NCBI RefSeq assembly: GCF_039541115.1 | Contig: NZ_BAABFP010000002.1 | Span: 124,001 to 188,000 of the forward strand | Reading direction: 5' to 3' | DNA length: 64,000 nt | DNA from: Angustibacter luteus | GTDB taxonomy: Bacteria > Actinomycetota > Actinomycetes > Actinomycetales > Angustibacteraceae | Shown: piece after piece, positions 42,781-51,234 of the stretch | Layout: every line of letters starts with the position of its first letter | Position numbering within the stretch: the first letter of the stretch is position 1 | The notes under the pieces: generated by a model | What the model was told of the DNA's origin: nothing | Database searches by the model: none | The model's input: only the letters and a program-made list of their open reading frames with translations | Program-made: the position numbers and the translations under genes

Positions 42781-44370
42781 TCAGCGGGGGGCGATGGCCT
42801 GGCGCATCAGGCCGTAGGAGATCGAGTCGACCAGCGCCTCCCAGGACGCCTCGACGATGTTCGCGGCCACGCCGACCGTCTCCCAGGACGACGACCCGTC
42901 GGAGGTCTCGATCAGCACCCGGGTCACGGCGTCCGACCCGTGCGCGGCGTCCAGGATGCGCACCCGGAAGTCGATGAGCTGCAGCTTGCGCAGCTCGGGG
43001 TAGGCCGGTGACAACGCCTCGCGCAGCGCGTGATCCAGGGCGTTGACCGGACCGTTGCCCTCCCCCGTCGCGACCACCCGGCGGCCTGCCGCGGTCACCT
43101 TCACGGTGGCCTCCGAGGTCGCCGTCGCGTCGCCGCGGGCGTCGGTGATGACCCGCCAGCTCTCGACGTCGAAGTAGCGCGCCCGCTCGCCGTCGACCTC
43201 GGCGCGCAGGAGCAGCTCGAACGAGGCGTCGGCGGCGTCGAACGTGTAGCCCTGCGCCTCCAACGCCTTGACCCTCTCGGTGACCCGGGCGAGCAGCTCG
43301 TCCTGGCCGGACAGGTCGTAGCCGAGCTCGCGTCCCTTGAGCTCGATGGACGCGCGGCCGGCCATCTCCGAGACCAGCGTGCGCATGTCGTTGCCGACCT
43401 GGGTGGGGTCGGTGTGCTGGTAGAGGTCCGGGTCGATCCGCAGCGCGCTGGCGTGCAGGCCGGCCTTGTGCGCGAACGCACTGGCCCCGACGTAGGGCTG
43501 GCGCGAGTAGGGAACGACGTTGGTGATCTCGCTGATCGCGTGCGCGATCCGGGTGGCTTCCTTGAGCCGCAACGGGTCCAGGACCGGCAGGCCCTGCTTG
43601 ATCACCAGGTTCGCGACCACCGTCACGAGGTCCGCGTTGCCGGTCCGCTCGCCGTAGCCGTTCAGGGTGCCCTGCACGTGCGTGGCACCGGCCTCGACGG
43701 CGGCGAGGGAGTTGGCGACGGCGCAGCCGGTGTCGTTGTGGCAGTGGATCCCCAGCCGGGCACCGGACGTCGAGAGCACCTCGTGCACCGTGTCGGCGAC
43801 CTGCGGGGGCAGCATCCCACCGTTGGTGTCGCAGAGGGTGATGACCTCGGCCCCGGCCTCGGCGGCGAGCCGCACCACCTCGAGCGCGTACTTCGGGTCG
43901 TCCTGGTAGCCGTCGAAGAAGTGCTCGGCGTCGAGCACCACGCGTCGACCCTCGCCGGCCAGGAACGAGACCGTGTCCCGGATCATCTCGAGGTTCTCGG
44001 CCGGCGTCGTGCGCAGCGCGTACTCGACGTGCCGCACGTGGCTCTTCGCGACCAGGGTCACCACCGGCGCCTGCGAGTCGAGCAATGCCCTGACCTGGGG
44101 GTCCGTCGCTGCTGTACCGCCCGGACGGCGGGTCGCGCCGAACGCGGCGAGCACGGCGTTGCGCAGCGAGAGCCGCTGCGCGGCGAGGGCGAAGAACTCG
44201 GTGTCCTTGGGGATCGCCCCGGGCCACCCACCCTCGATGAAGCCGACCCCCAGGTCATCCAGGTGCGCAGCGATCGCCAGCTTGTCGTGCACGGACAGCG
44301 CGAGCCCCTCCTGCTGGGCCCCGTCGCGCAGTGTCGTGTCGTAGACGTGGAAGTCGCTGCTGAGCGTCAC
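42781..44370 (-). CDS. cimA: (R)-citramalate synthase
   Basis: Condenses pyruvate and acetyl-CoA to citramalate, the threonine-independent route to 2-oxobutyrate and isoleucine. 529 aa: VYDTTLRDGAQQEGLALSVH, FIEGGWPGAIPKDTEFF, LCDTNGGMLPPQVADTVHEV, HCHNDTGCAVANSLAAVEAG and the C-terminal regulatory LeuA dimer domain from about 400. Length, GGWPGA and the regulatory domain fit CimA better than LeuA. GTG 44370 with AGGA upstream. Upstream leader peptide and terminator suggest attenuation by isoleucine/threonine. Confidence 0.93.
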   Translation of the reverse strand: MTLSSDFHVYDTTLRDGAQQEGLALSVHDKLAIAAHLDDLGVGFIEGGWPGAIPKDTEFFALAAQRLSLRNAVLAAFGATRRPGGTAATDPQVRALLDSQAPVVTLVAKSHVRHVEYALRTTPAENLEMIRDTVSFLAGEGRRVVLDAEHFFDGYQDDPKYALEVVRLAAEAGAEVITLCDTNGGMLPPQVADTVHEVLSTSGARLGIHCHNDTGCAVANSLAAVEAGATHVQGTLNGYGERTGNADLVTVVANLVIKQGLPVLDPLRLKEATRIAHAISEITNVVPYSRQPYVGASAFAHKAGLHASALRIDPDLYQHTDPTQVGNDMRTLVSEMAGRASIELKGRELGYDLSGQDELLARVTERVKALEAQGYTFDAADASFELLLRAEVDGERARYFDVESWRVITDARGDATATSEATVKVTAAGRRVVATGEGNGPVNALDHALREALSPAYPELRKLQLIDFRVRILDAAHGSDAVTRVLIETSDGSSSWETVGVAANIVEASWEALVDSISYGLMRQAIAPR

Positions 44371-44420
44371 GGTCGTCCTGCTCTCTCATGTGCGGTGCGT
44401 ACCGAACCAGTCTGACAACG

Positions 44421-44448
44421 AAAAAGACCCCCCGGGCACGGGAGGTCT
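44421..44448 (-). terminator. cimA attenuator terminator
   Basis: On the cimA strand, 10-bp stem AGACCTCCCG / CGGGGGGTCT (one T-G pair), TGCC loop, then TTTTT. It lies 50 bp before the cimA start, so it would stop transcription ahead of the gene. U-runs are rare in this sequence, which strengthens the call. Confidence 0.8.
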
Positions 44449-44484
44449 GGCGCGTCGTCGGACTCGAGCGTCCGGCGGCGCGCC

Positions 44485-44511
44485 TCACGTAATGATCCAC
44501 CTGGTCGGCAT
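44485..44511 (-). CDS. Putative cimA leader peptide MPTRWIIT
   Basis: Eight codons from ATG 44511, ending in Trp-Ile-Ile-Thr then TGA. Isoleucine is the pathway product and threonine the alternative precursor, as expected for attenuation codons. Between its stop and the terminator is a second hairpin (GGCGCG/CGCGCC with CGGAC/GTCCG). No strong Shine-Dalgarno, so translation is not proved. Confidence 0.5.
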   Translation of the reverse strand: MPTRWIIT

Positions 44512-44546
44512 AGCCCGGCCATCGTCGCACTCGTCCCACACCTTGA

Positions 44547-45278
44547 CTACCCAATCTCGCCATCTGGACCGGCCGCCGTGACCAGGGCCCGGAACAGCCG
44601 CGGGTCCGAGCCCACCTCAGGGTGCCACTGGACGCCGATCCGCCACCGTGCGCCCGCTGCCTCGATACCTTCCAGCACACCGTCGTCCGCCCACGCCGTG
44701 GGCTCGTAGCCGGGATGGCTGGCGACGCCCTGGTGGTGGTACGTCGGCACCGTCAGCCGCTCCCCGAGCACAGTCCGCAGCCGCGAGCCGTCCGCCGTCC
44801 GGACGCCGTGCTCGCCGTACCGTCCCGGTGCCGGCGAGTGGTCGTCGTGTCCGAGCCGGTCCGGCAGGTGCTGCTCGAGCGCACCGCCGGCGGCGACCGC
44901 CATCACCTGCATGCCGCGGCAGATGCCCAGCAACGGCAGGTCCGCCTCGACCGCCGCCCGGACGAGCGCTACCTCGGCGTCGTCCCGGTCGGGGCGCGGT
45001 GGTTGCAGCACCGCGTGCGGCGGCTCGCCGTAGCGAGCCGGGTCCACATCGGCCCCGCCGGCCACGACCAGCGCGTCCAGGACGTCGACCAGCTCCCGCG
45101 CGGCGCCGTCCGCGAGGTCGCGCTCCGGGGGGACGAGGAGCACGCGAGCCCCGGCGGCCCGCAGGGCGTCGACGTAGGCCTGCGGCACCAGCACCGCCGG
45201 GACGTCGCGCCAGACCCCCCAGGACGCCGGCTCGGCGTAGCAGGTGAGTCCGACGAGCGGCCTCACGGTGGTCCTCAC
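44547..45278 (-). CDS. Class I amidotransferase, gamma-glutamyl hydrolase (PuuD-like)
   Basis: 243 aa. RPLVGLTCYAEPASWGVWRD, ALVVAGGADVDPARYGEPPH, nucleophile Cys in PLLGICRGMQVMAV and the His/Glu pair in GVQWHPEVG. PuuD hydrolyses gamma-glutamyl-GABA; here it would release glutamate at the end of the cluster's pathway. GTG 45278 overlaps the SDR stop as GTGA. Last gene of the six-gene cluster; the cimA leader region follows. Confidence 0.9.
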   Translation of the reverse strand: MRTTVRPLVGLTCYAEPASWGVWRDVPAVLVPQAYVDALRAAGARVLLVPPERDLADGAARELVDVLDALVVAGGADVDPARYGEPPHAVLQPPRPDRDDAEVALVRAAVEADLPLLGICRGMQVMAVAAGGALEQHLPDRLGHDDHSPAPGRYGEHGVRTADGSRLRTVLGERLTVPTYHHQGVASHPGYEPTAWADDGVLEGIEAAGARWRIGVQWHPEVGSDPRLFRALVTAAGPDGEIG

Positions 45279-46042
45279 AACGGCGTCACGTACGCGCCGC
45301 TGATCCCGCCGTCCACCATGAACTGCGACGCGGTGATGAAGCTCGAGTCGTCGCTGGCCAGGAAGGCCACGGCGGCGGCCATCTCGTCGGGCTCGGCGAA
45401 CCGGCCGAGCGGGATGTGCACCAGGCGCCGCGCGGCGCGCTCGGGATCCTTGGCGAACAGCTCCTGCAGCAGCGGGGTGTTCACCGGGCCCGGGCACAGC
45501 GCGTTGACCCGCACGCCCTGCCGGGCGAACTGCACCCCCAGCTCGCGGGACATCGACAGCACGCCGCCCTTGCTCGCGGTGTAGGAGATCTGCGAGGTGG
45601 CCGCCCCCATCACCGCCACGAACGACGCCGTGTTGATGATCGAGCCCTTGCCCTGCTCGAGCATGTAGGGCAGCGCGGCCTTGCAGCACAGGTACACCGA
45701 CGTGAGGTTCACGTCCTGCACCCGGCGCCAGGCCTCGATCCCGGTGTCCAGGATCGAGTCGTCGTCCGGCGGCGAGATGCCCGCGTTGTTGAACGCGACG
45801 TCCACGCTGCCGTAGGTGTCCTTCGCGGCCCGGAACAGCGCGTCGACCTGGTCCGCGTCCGTGACGTCGCAGTGCCGGTAGAGGCCCTCGACCTCCTCCG
45901 CGACCTCGCGTCCCCGGGCATCGTCCAAGTCGCCGATGACCACCCGCGCGCCCTCCTGGGCGAACCGGCGCACCGTGGCCAGACCGATGCCGCTGCACCC
46001 GCCGGTGACCACGCAGACCCTCCCTGCCAACCGCCCTGCCAT
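45275..46042 (-). CDS. Short-chain dehydrogenase/reductase
   Basis: 255-aa classical SDR. Cofactor motif VVTGGCSGIGLATVRRFAQE with the following GDLDDARG (Asp after strand 2 favours NAD), NNAG, the catalytic Ser in NTASF and YTASKGG for Tyr/Lys. ATG 46042 with GGGAGG 6 nt upstream; ATG 46057 is an alternative. In this cluster it would oxidise the alcohol of a gamma-glutamyl amino alcohol to the aldehyde used by the neighbouring ALDH; that is inference. Confidence 0.92.
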   Translation of the reverse strand: MAGRLAGRVCVVTGGCSGIGLATVRRFAQEGARVVIGDLDDARGREVAEEVEGLYRHCDVTDADQVDALFRAAKDTYGSVDVAFNNAGISPPDDDSILDTGIEAWRRVQDVNLTSVYLCCKAALPYMLEQGKGSIINTASFVAVMGAATSQISYTASKGGVLSMSRELGVQFARQGVRVNALCPGPVNTPLLQELFAKDPERAARRLVHIPLGRFAEPDEMAAAVAFLASDDSSFITASQFMVDGGISGAYVTPL

Positions 46043-46060
46043 CGTCGTCCTCCCCATGCC

Positions 46061-47449
46061 TCAGTCGTTCGTCGCGATGAACACGTTCTTGACCTCGGTG
46101 AACGAGTCCAGGGCGTCCGGCCCCAGCTCGCGTCCCAGGCCGGACTGCTTGAAGCCACCGAACGGCGTGGAGTACCGCACGGACGAGTGCGAGTTCACCG
46201 AGAGGTTGCCGGCCTCGATGCCGCGGGCGACGCGCAGCGCCCGGCCCACGTCCCGGGTCCAGATCGACCCGGACAGCCCGTAGGCGGTGTCGTTGGCCAT
46301 CGCGACCGCGTCACCATCGTCCTCGAACGGGAGCACCGCGACGACGGGCCCGAACACCTCCTCGCGCCACACGGCGTCCTGCACCGACCGCGGCTGGACG
46401 ACTGTCGGCGGGTACCAGTAGCCCGCACCCTCCGGTGCCGATCCCCGGAAGAGGACGTCGACGGACTCGCTCGCGCCCTCGACGAACGAACGGACCCGCT
46501 CGCGCTGGCCGGCGCTGATCAGCGGACCCATCTCGGCGTCCTCGGACGACGGGTCCATCACCCGGACCCCGTGCACGGCGGTCTCGAACAGCGCCATGAA
46601 CTGGTCGAACACGCTGCGCTGCACCAGGATCCGGCTGCGGGCGCAGCAGTCCTGGCCGGCGTTGTCGAACACCGCGTACGGCGCGGTCGCGGCGGCCCGC
46701 TCGAGGTCGGCGTCCGCGAACACGACGTTCGCGGACTTGCCGCCCAGCTCGAGGGTGACCCGCTTGACCTGGTCGGCAGCGCCGCGCATGATCCGCTGCC
46801 CGACGGCGGTGGAGCCGGTGAAGCAGACCTTGCGCACCAACGGGTTCGTGACGAACCGCTCCCCCACCACCGAGCCCTGGCCAGGCAGGATCGTGAGCAC
46901 GTGCTCGGGCAGGCCGGCCTCGAGCGCGAGCTCGCCCAGCCGGATGGCAGTCAGCGGGGTCAGCTCGGCGGGCTTCAGGACGACGGCGTTGCCGGCCGCC
47001 AGCGCGGGCGCGAACCCCCAGCCGGCGATCGGCATCGGGAAGTTCCAGGGCACGATCACGCCGACGACGCCGAGCGGCTCCTTGAACGTGACGTCGAGGC
47101 CGTCGGCGACCGGGATCTGCCGTCCGAACAGCCGCTCCGGCGCCGCGCTGTAGTAGGCCAGCACGTCCCGGACGTTGCCCGCCTCCCAGCGCGCGTTGCC
47201 CAACGTGTGGCCCGCCCCGCGCACCTCGAGCCGGGCGAGCTCCTCGACGTGGGCGTCCACCACCTCGGCGAACCGGCGCAGCAGCCGGCCGCGGTCGGCT
47301 GGCGCCAGGCGCGCCCAGGTCCGCTGCGCCGCGGCCGCCGACTCGATCGCGCGGTCGGTCTGCTCGACGTCGACGAGGGCGACGGTCTCGACCAGGGCCT
47401 CGGTGGCCGGGTCCAGGACGTCGTGGCTGGTGTGCAGGGCCTGCGACAT
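46061..47449 (-). CDS. Aldehyde dehydrogenase
   Basis: 462 aa. FKEPLGVVGVIVPWNFPMPI, NAVVLKPAELTPLTA, FTGSTAVGQRIM, catalytic Glu in VTLELGGKSAN, catalytic Cys in FDNAGQDCCARSRILV and EEVFGPVVAVLPFE. A PuuC/GabD-like NAD(P) enzyme. ATG 47449 with AGAGG 8 nt upstream; GTG 47455 overlaps the synthetase stop. Context points to a gamma-glutamyl aldehyde as substrate. Confidence 0.94.
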   Translation of the reverse strand: MSQALHTSHDVLDPATEALVETVALVDVEQTDRAIESAAAAQRTWARLAPADRGRLLRRFAEVVDAHVEELARLEVRGAGHTLGNARWEAGNVRDVLAYYSAAPERLFGRQIPVADGLDVTFKEPLGVVGVIVPWNFPMPIAGWGFAPALAAGNAVVLKPAELTPLTAIRLGELALEAGLPEHVLTILPGQGSVVGERFVTNPLVRKVCFTGSTAVGQRIMRGAADQVKRVTLELGGKSANVVFADADLERAAATAPYAVFDNAGQDCCARSRILVQRSVFDQFMALFETAVHGVRVMDPSSEDAEMGPLISAGQRERVRSFVEGASESVDVLFRGSAPEGAGYWYPPTVVQPRSVQDAVWREEVFGPVVAVLPFEDDGDAVAMANDTAYGLSGSIWTRDVGRALRVARGIEAGNLSVNSHSSVRYSTPFGGFKQSGLGRELGPDALDSFTEVKNVFIATND

Positions 47450-47451
47450 CG

Positions 47452-48807
47452 TCACAGCCTCTCGAACCCGCGGAAGCGCTCCCAGTCGGTCACCGCCGCG
47501 TCGAAGGCGGCGAGCTCGACGTCCGCCGCGTTGAGGTAGTGGTCGACGACGTCGTCGCCGAAGGCCGACCGGGCCACCGCAGAGGCGTCGAAGAGCTCGC
47601 GCGCAGCCCGCAGGGTGGAGGGCACCTTGGGCTTGTCCGAGGCGTAGGCGTTGCCCTCGAACGCCGGCTCCAGCTCGAGCCCGTTCTCGATGCCGTGCAG
47701 CCCGCCGGCCAGCATCGCAGCGGTGGCCAGGTACGGGTTGACGTCGCCGCCGGGGAGCCGGTTCTCCAGCCGCAGGCCGGCGCCGTGGCCGACGACGCGC
47801 AGCGAGCAGGTGCGGTTGTCCCGACCCCAGGCCGCGGTGGTCGGCGCGAACGAACCGGGCGCGAACCGCTTGTAGGAGTTGATGTTCGGCGCGTAGAAGA
47901 GCGTCAGCTCGGGCAGCGTCGCCAGCACCCCCGCGACGAACTGCTCGAACACCTCGGTCGGGCCGGAGCCCTCGTCGAACACGATGGCCCCGTCGGTGCC
48001 GCGCAGGCTCATGTGGATGTGGCACGAGTTGCCCTCGCGCTCGTCGAACTTGGCCATGAACGTCAAGGACTTGCCGTGCAGGGCCGCGATCTCCTTCGCG
48101 CCGGTCTTGTAGACGCTGTGGTTGTCGGAGGTGCGCAGCACGTCGTCGTACCGGAAGGCGATCTCGTGCTGGCCCAGGTTGCACTCCCCCTTGGCCGACT
48201 CGACGGTCAGCCCGGCGGCGTCCATGTTCCGGCGGATGTCGCGCAGCAGCGGCTCGACCCGGGTGCCGCCGAGGATCGAGTAGTCCACGTTGTACCGGTT
48301 GGCCGGCGTGAGGTTGCGGTACGCGCCGTCCCAGGCCTGCTCGTACGTCGTGTCGTAGACCATCAACTCCAGCTCAGTGCCCGCCAGTGCGGCGTAGCCG
48401 AGGTCGTCGGCCCGCTCGACCTGTCGCCGCAGCACCCGCCGCGGGGACTGCTCGACCGGACCGCCGTCGATCCAGGCCAGGTCGCACTGCACCATGGCCG
48501 AGCCCGGCACCCACGGCGTCAGGCGCAGGGTGGACATGTCCAGCACGAACTCCATGTCGCCGTAGCCGGTGCTCCAGGAGCTGATCGCGTAGCCGTCGAC
48601 GGTGTTCATGTCGACATCCACGGCCAGCAGGTAGTTGCAGCCCTCGGTGCCGTGCTCGAGCACGGTGTCCAGGAAGAACGGCGCGTGGATCCGCTTGCCC
48701 TGCAGGCGTCCCTGCATGTCGGTGAACACCACGGCCACGGTGTCCACGTCGCCGTTGCTCACCCGCCGGCGCAGCTCGCCGATGGTCAGGGTCGGGGTGG
48801 GCGTCAT
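47452..48807 (-). CDS. Glutamine synthetase-family gamma-glutamyl-amine ligase
   Basis: 451 aa. GS fold: MTPTPTLTIGELRRRV, FTDMQGRLQGKRI, TELELMVYD, NLGQHEIAFRYDD, GNSCHIHMSL and the C-terminal LRLENRLPGGDVNPYLATAA. It lacks the GSMHCHQS-type adenylylation region expected of GlnA and belongs to the PuuA/GlnA3/GlnA4 group that ligates glutamate to amines. ATG 48807 with GAGGAG upstream. Substrate might be a polyamine or ethanolamine; the accompanying SDR favours an amino alcohol. Confidence 0.9.
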   Translation of the reverse strand: MTPTPTLTIGELRRRVSNGDVDTVAVVFTDMQGRLQGKRIHAPFFLDTVLEHGTEGCNYLLAVDVDMNTVDGYAISSWSTGYGDMEFVLDMSTLRLTPWVPGSAMVQCDLAWIDGGPVEQSPRRVLRRQVERADDLGYAALAGTELELMVYDTTYEQAWDGAYRNLTPANRYNVDYSILGGTRVEPLLRDIRRNMDAAGLTVESAKGECNLGQHEIAFRYDDVLRTSDNHSVYKTGAKEIAALHGKSLTFMAKFDEREGNSCHIHMSLRGTDGAIVFDEGSGPTEVFEQFVAGVLATLPELTLFYAPNINSYKRFAPGSFAPTTAAWGRDNRTCSLRVVGHGAGLRLENRLPGGDVNPYLATAAMLAGGLHGIENGLELEPAFEGNAYASDKPKVPSTLRAARELFDASAVARSAFGDDVVDHYLNAADVELAAFDAAVTDWERFRGFERL

Positions 48808-48829
48808 GGTGCTCCTCTCGGGCGTTCGC

Positions 48830-49594
48830 TCAGGCCAGCAGACCACGCAGCAGCGCGGACGTCGCGTCGCAGTGCTGCTCCATGGCCAGCCTGGCACCCT
48901 GGGGGTCGCCGGACAGCACCGCGTCCACCACCGCACGGTGCTGGGCGTTGGAGTGGCCGATGTTGGTGGCCAGGACCGGGATGGCAGTGAGCATGTCGTG
49001 CACCATGGCCTGCACCTGGGTGACCGCCGCGACGAGCAGGTCCGAGCCCGACACGGTCGCCAGGGCAAGGTGCAGCCGCGAGTCCGCCTGCCGGTGCTCG
49101 GCCACGTCCGCCGCCTGCTCGACGGCAACCCGGCTGGCGACCAGCCACTGCCGCTGGTCGGCGCTCAGCTCGCGGGACGCGGCCAGCGCCGCGGCCCCGG
49201 GCTCGACCACCCGGCGGTAGTCCAGCGCGTCCCGGATCTGCGCGGAGTCCATGCCGCGCAACGCCTCGGGCGTGGACGCCGGGTCCGGGCCGCGGTAGAT
49301 CACCACCGTGCCGCCGCCCCGACCGCGCCGGGTCTGCACCATGCCCGCGTCGCGCAGCGCGGCGATGGCCTCGCGCAGCGTCGAGCGGCTCACCCCGAGC
49401 GTCTCGGCGAGCTCGCGCTCGGGCGGCAGGTGCTGCCCGGGCGCGAACACCCCGAGCCGCACGCTGGTGGCCAGCTGCTCGACGGTCGCCTCGAACGCGT
49501 TACCGTCGCGCACCGGTCGCAGCACTGCTTGCGGCAACCGGTGCGCGGACGGCTCCGCGCCGACACCCCCTGTCCCCTGCCCGGCGGGTGTCAC
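48830..49594 (-). CDS. GntR/FadR-family regulator
   Basis: 254 aa. Winged HTH at about 40-100: EATVEQLATSVRLGVFAPGQ, LPPERELAETLGVSRSTLRE, then the FadR-type helical FCD domain with metal-binding candidates (DYRRVVEPG, SRLHLALATVSGS, HRAVVDAVLSGD). GTG 49594 overlaps the permease stop as GTGA, so it is transcribed with the cluster and probably represses it. Confidence 0.9.
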   Translation of the reverse strand: MTPAGQGTGGVGAEPSAHRLPQAVLRPVRDGNAFEATVEQLATSVRLGVFAPGQHLPPERELAETLGVSRSTLREAIAALRDAGMVQTRRGRGGGTVVIYRGPDPASTPEALRGMDSAQIRDALDYRRVVEPGAAALAASRELSADQRQWLVASRVAVEQAADVAEHRQADSRLHLALATVSGSDLLVAAVTQVQAMVHDMLTAIPVLATNIGHSNAQHRAVVDAVLSGDPQGARLAMEQHCDATSALLRGLLA

Positions 49595-51111
49595 GACCCG
49601 AAGATCTCCGTGGCGGCCTTGGTGTCGTGCCCGCCCGGGACGTCCTTCATGAAGTGCTTGCGACCGCCGGCGAACCACGTGACCGTCGCGAAGACCAGGA
49701 CGACGGCCACCGCCACGGGCGCGTAGTTGAAGCTGAGGCTGTTCACCGGTGACACGGGCGGCAGCATGAACAGGATCACGATGAAGCAGACCCAGACGAC
49801 CGCGATCCAACCGATCGGCGCGCTCCACTTGCCGAGGCTCCACGGACCAGGCGCGAAGTCCGGGTTGCGGCGGCGCAGGAACACCGGCACGACGTAGGCG
49901 ATGTACAGCCCGATGACCGCGATCGACGTGACGGCGAGGTACGCCACGACGCTGTGCAGGGCCGGCAGTGCCAGCACGATGGAGCAGGTCACGCACAGCC
50001 AGATCGAGTTCGTCGGCGTGCCGGTGCGCGGGTTGACCTTCGCCCACAGCCGCGAGCCCGGCAACGCGTTGTCCCGGCTGAACGCGAAGGACATCCGCGA
50101 GTTGGCCGTGACCGAGGCCATCCCGCAGAAGAACTGCGCGACCGCGCAGATCGCCAGCAGGAACTCACCGGTGTGCCGGCCGGCCGCGTCGATGAAGATC
50201 TGTGCCGGGGGCAGTCCGGTGGCGCTGGTGCGCGCGCCCTCGTAGCTCTGGATCGCTGCCGTGACGGCGACCAGCAGCACCCAGCCCGCCAGGATCGAGA
50301 CCCAGACGCTGGACACCAGGCCCTTGGGCGCCGAGATCGAGGCTCCCCTGGTCTCCTCCGCCACGTGCGCCGAGGCGTCGTAGCCGGTGTAGGTGTACTG
50401 GGCCATCAGCAGGCCGATCAGGAACACGTAGATCGGTGCGCTCCACCCGGTGTGGTTCTCGTAGTGGGTGAACGTCCAGGACAGCGACTGGTGCTGGTCC
50501 GGCACGAAAACGAGCACGGCCACGATGATCGCGACACCGGCCAGGTGCCACCAGGCGCTGATGCTGCACAGCAGCTTGACCAGGTTCACACCGAAGGTGT
50601 TCAGCAGCCCGTGCAGCAGGATGATGACCACGAAGGCGACGAACGTGCTGTTGAGCGAGACACTCACCCCGAACACGAGGTTGAGCAGGGCCATCCAGGT
50701 CACCGCGGCGCCGTAGTCGATAGCGGCGGTGACGGCGACCTCGCCCATGAAGTTGAACCAGCCGACGTACCAGGCCCAGACAGCCTTGTTGTTCTTGGCC
50801 AGCCGCCCCGCCCAGTAGTACAGGCCGCCGGCGGTCGGGTAGACCGAGCACACCTCGGCCATCGCGAGCGCGACGCACAGCACAAACAGGCCGACGAGCG
50901 GCCAGCCGATGGTGATCGCGATCGGCCCCCCTGCGTTCATCGCGATCAGGTACGAGGTGATGCACCCGGCGAGCACCGAGATGATCGAGAACGAGACGGC
51001 GAAGTTCGAGAAGCCCGACATCCCCCGATGCAGCTCCTGCTTGTACCCCAGCTCGGCGAGCGCCCGCGAGTCGTCGTCCAGGCCGTCGTGGTCCAGCACG
51101 CTGTCAGCCAT
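49591..51111 (-). CDS. APC-family amino acid/amine permease
   Basis: 506 aa, 12 membrane helices: SGFSNFAVSFSIISVLAGCI, MAEVCSVYPTAGGLYYWAGR and YTYTGYDASAHVAEETRGAS match the BAT1/GABA-permease and ethanolamine-permease branch. First gene of the cluster, so the likely importer of its amine. ATG 51111 with a weak Shine-Dalgarno. A CCAGT-n9-ACTGG dyad lies 40 bp upstream. Confidence 0.92.
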   Translation of the reverse strand: MADSVLDHDGLDDDSRALAELGYKQELHRGMSGFSNFAVSFSIISVLAGCITSYLIAMNAGGPIAITIGWPLVGLFVLCVALAMAEVCSVYPTAGGLYYWAGRLAKNNKAVWAWYVGWFNFMGEVAVTAAIDYGAAVTWMALLNLVFGVSVSLNSTFVAFVVIILLHGLLNTFGVNLVKLLCSISAWWHLAGVAIIVAVLVFVPDQHQSLSWTFTHYENHTGWSAPIYVFLIGLLMAQYTYTGYDASAHVAEETRGASISAPKGLVSSVWVSILAGWVLLVAVTAAIQSYEGARTSATGLPPAQIFIDAAGRHTGEFLLAICAVAQFFCGMASVTANSRMSFAFSRDNALPGSRLWAKVNPRTGTPTNSIWLCVTCSIVLALPALHSVVAYLAVTSIAVIGLYIAYVVPVFLRRRNPDFAPGPWSLGKWSAPIGWIAVVWVCFIVILFMLPPVSPVNSLSFNYAPVAVAVVLVFATVTWFAGGRKHFMKDVPGGHDTKAATEIFGS

Positions 51112-51150
51112 GTGCCCATCCCAAAGAACGGGGACCAGACCAGGGAGGGC

Positions 51151-51169
51151 CCAGTCACTAGAGCACTGG
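51151..51169. promoter_or_regulatory. Candidate GntR operator upstream of permease
   Basis: Inverted repeat CCAGT, 9 nt, ACTGG, in the 123-bp gap between permease start and ilvE end. Position suits the GntR regulator of the cluster; no direct evidence. Confidence 0.4.
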
Positions 51170-51210
51170 ATCTTGCTCCTCGCACGACAGCGGCGTCAAT
51201 GGTTTGCTCC

Positions 51211-51228
51211 CGGACCTTTGCAGGTCCG
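51211..51228 (-). terminator. ilvE terminator hairpin
   Basis: 7-bp stem CGGACCT/AGGTCCG with a 4-nt loop, 6 nt beyond the ilvE stop. Confidence 0.55.
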
Positions 51229-51234
51229 CACAGC

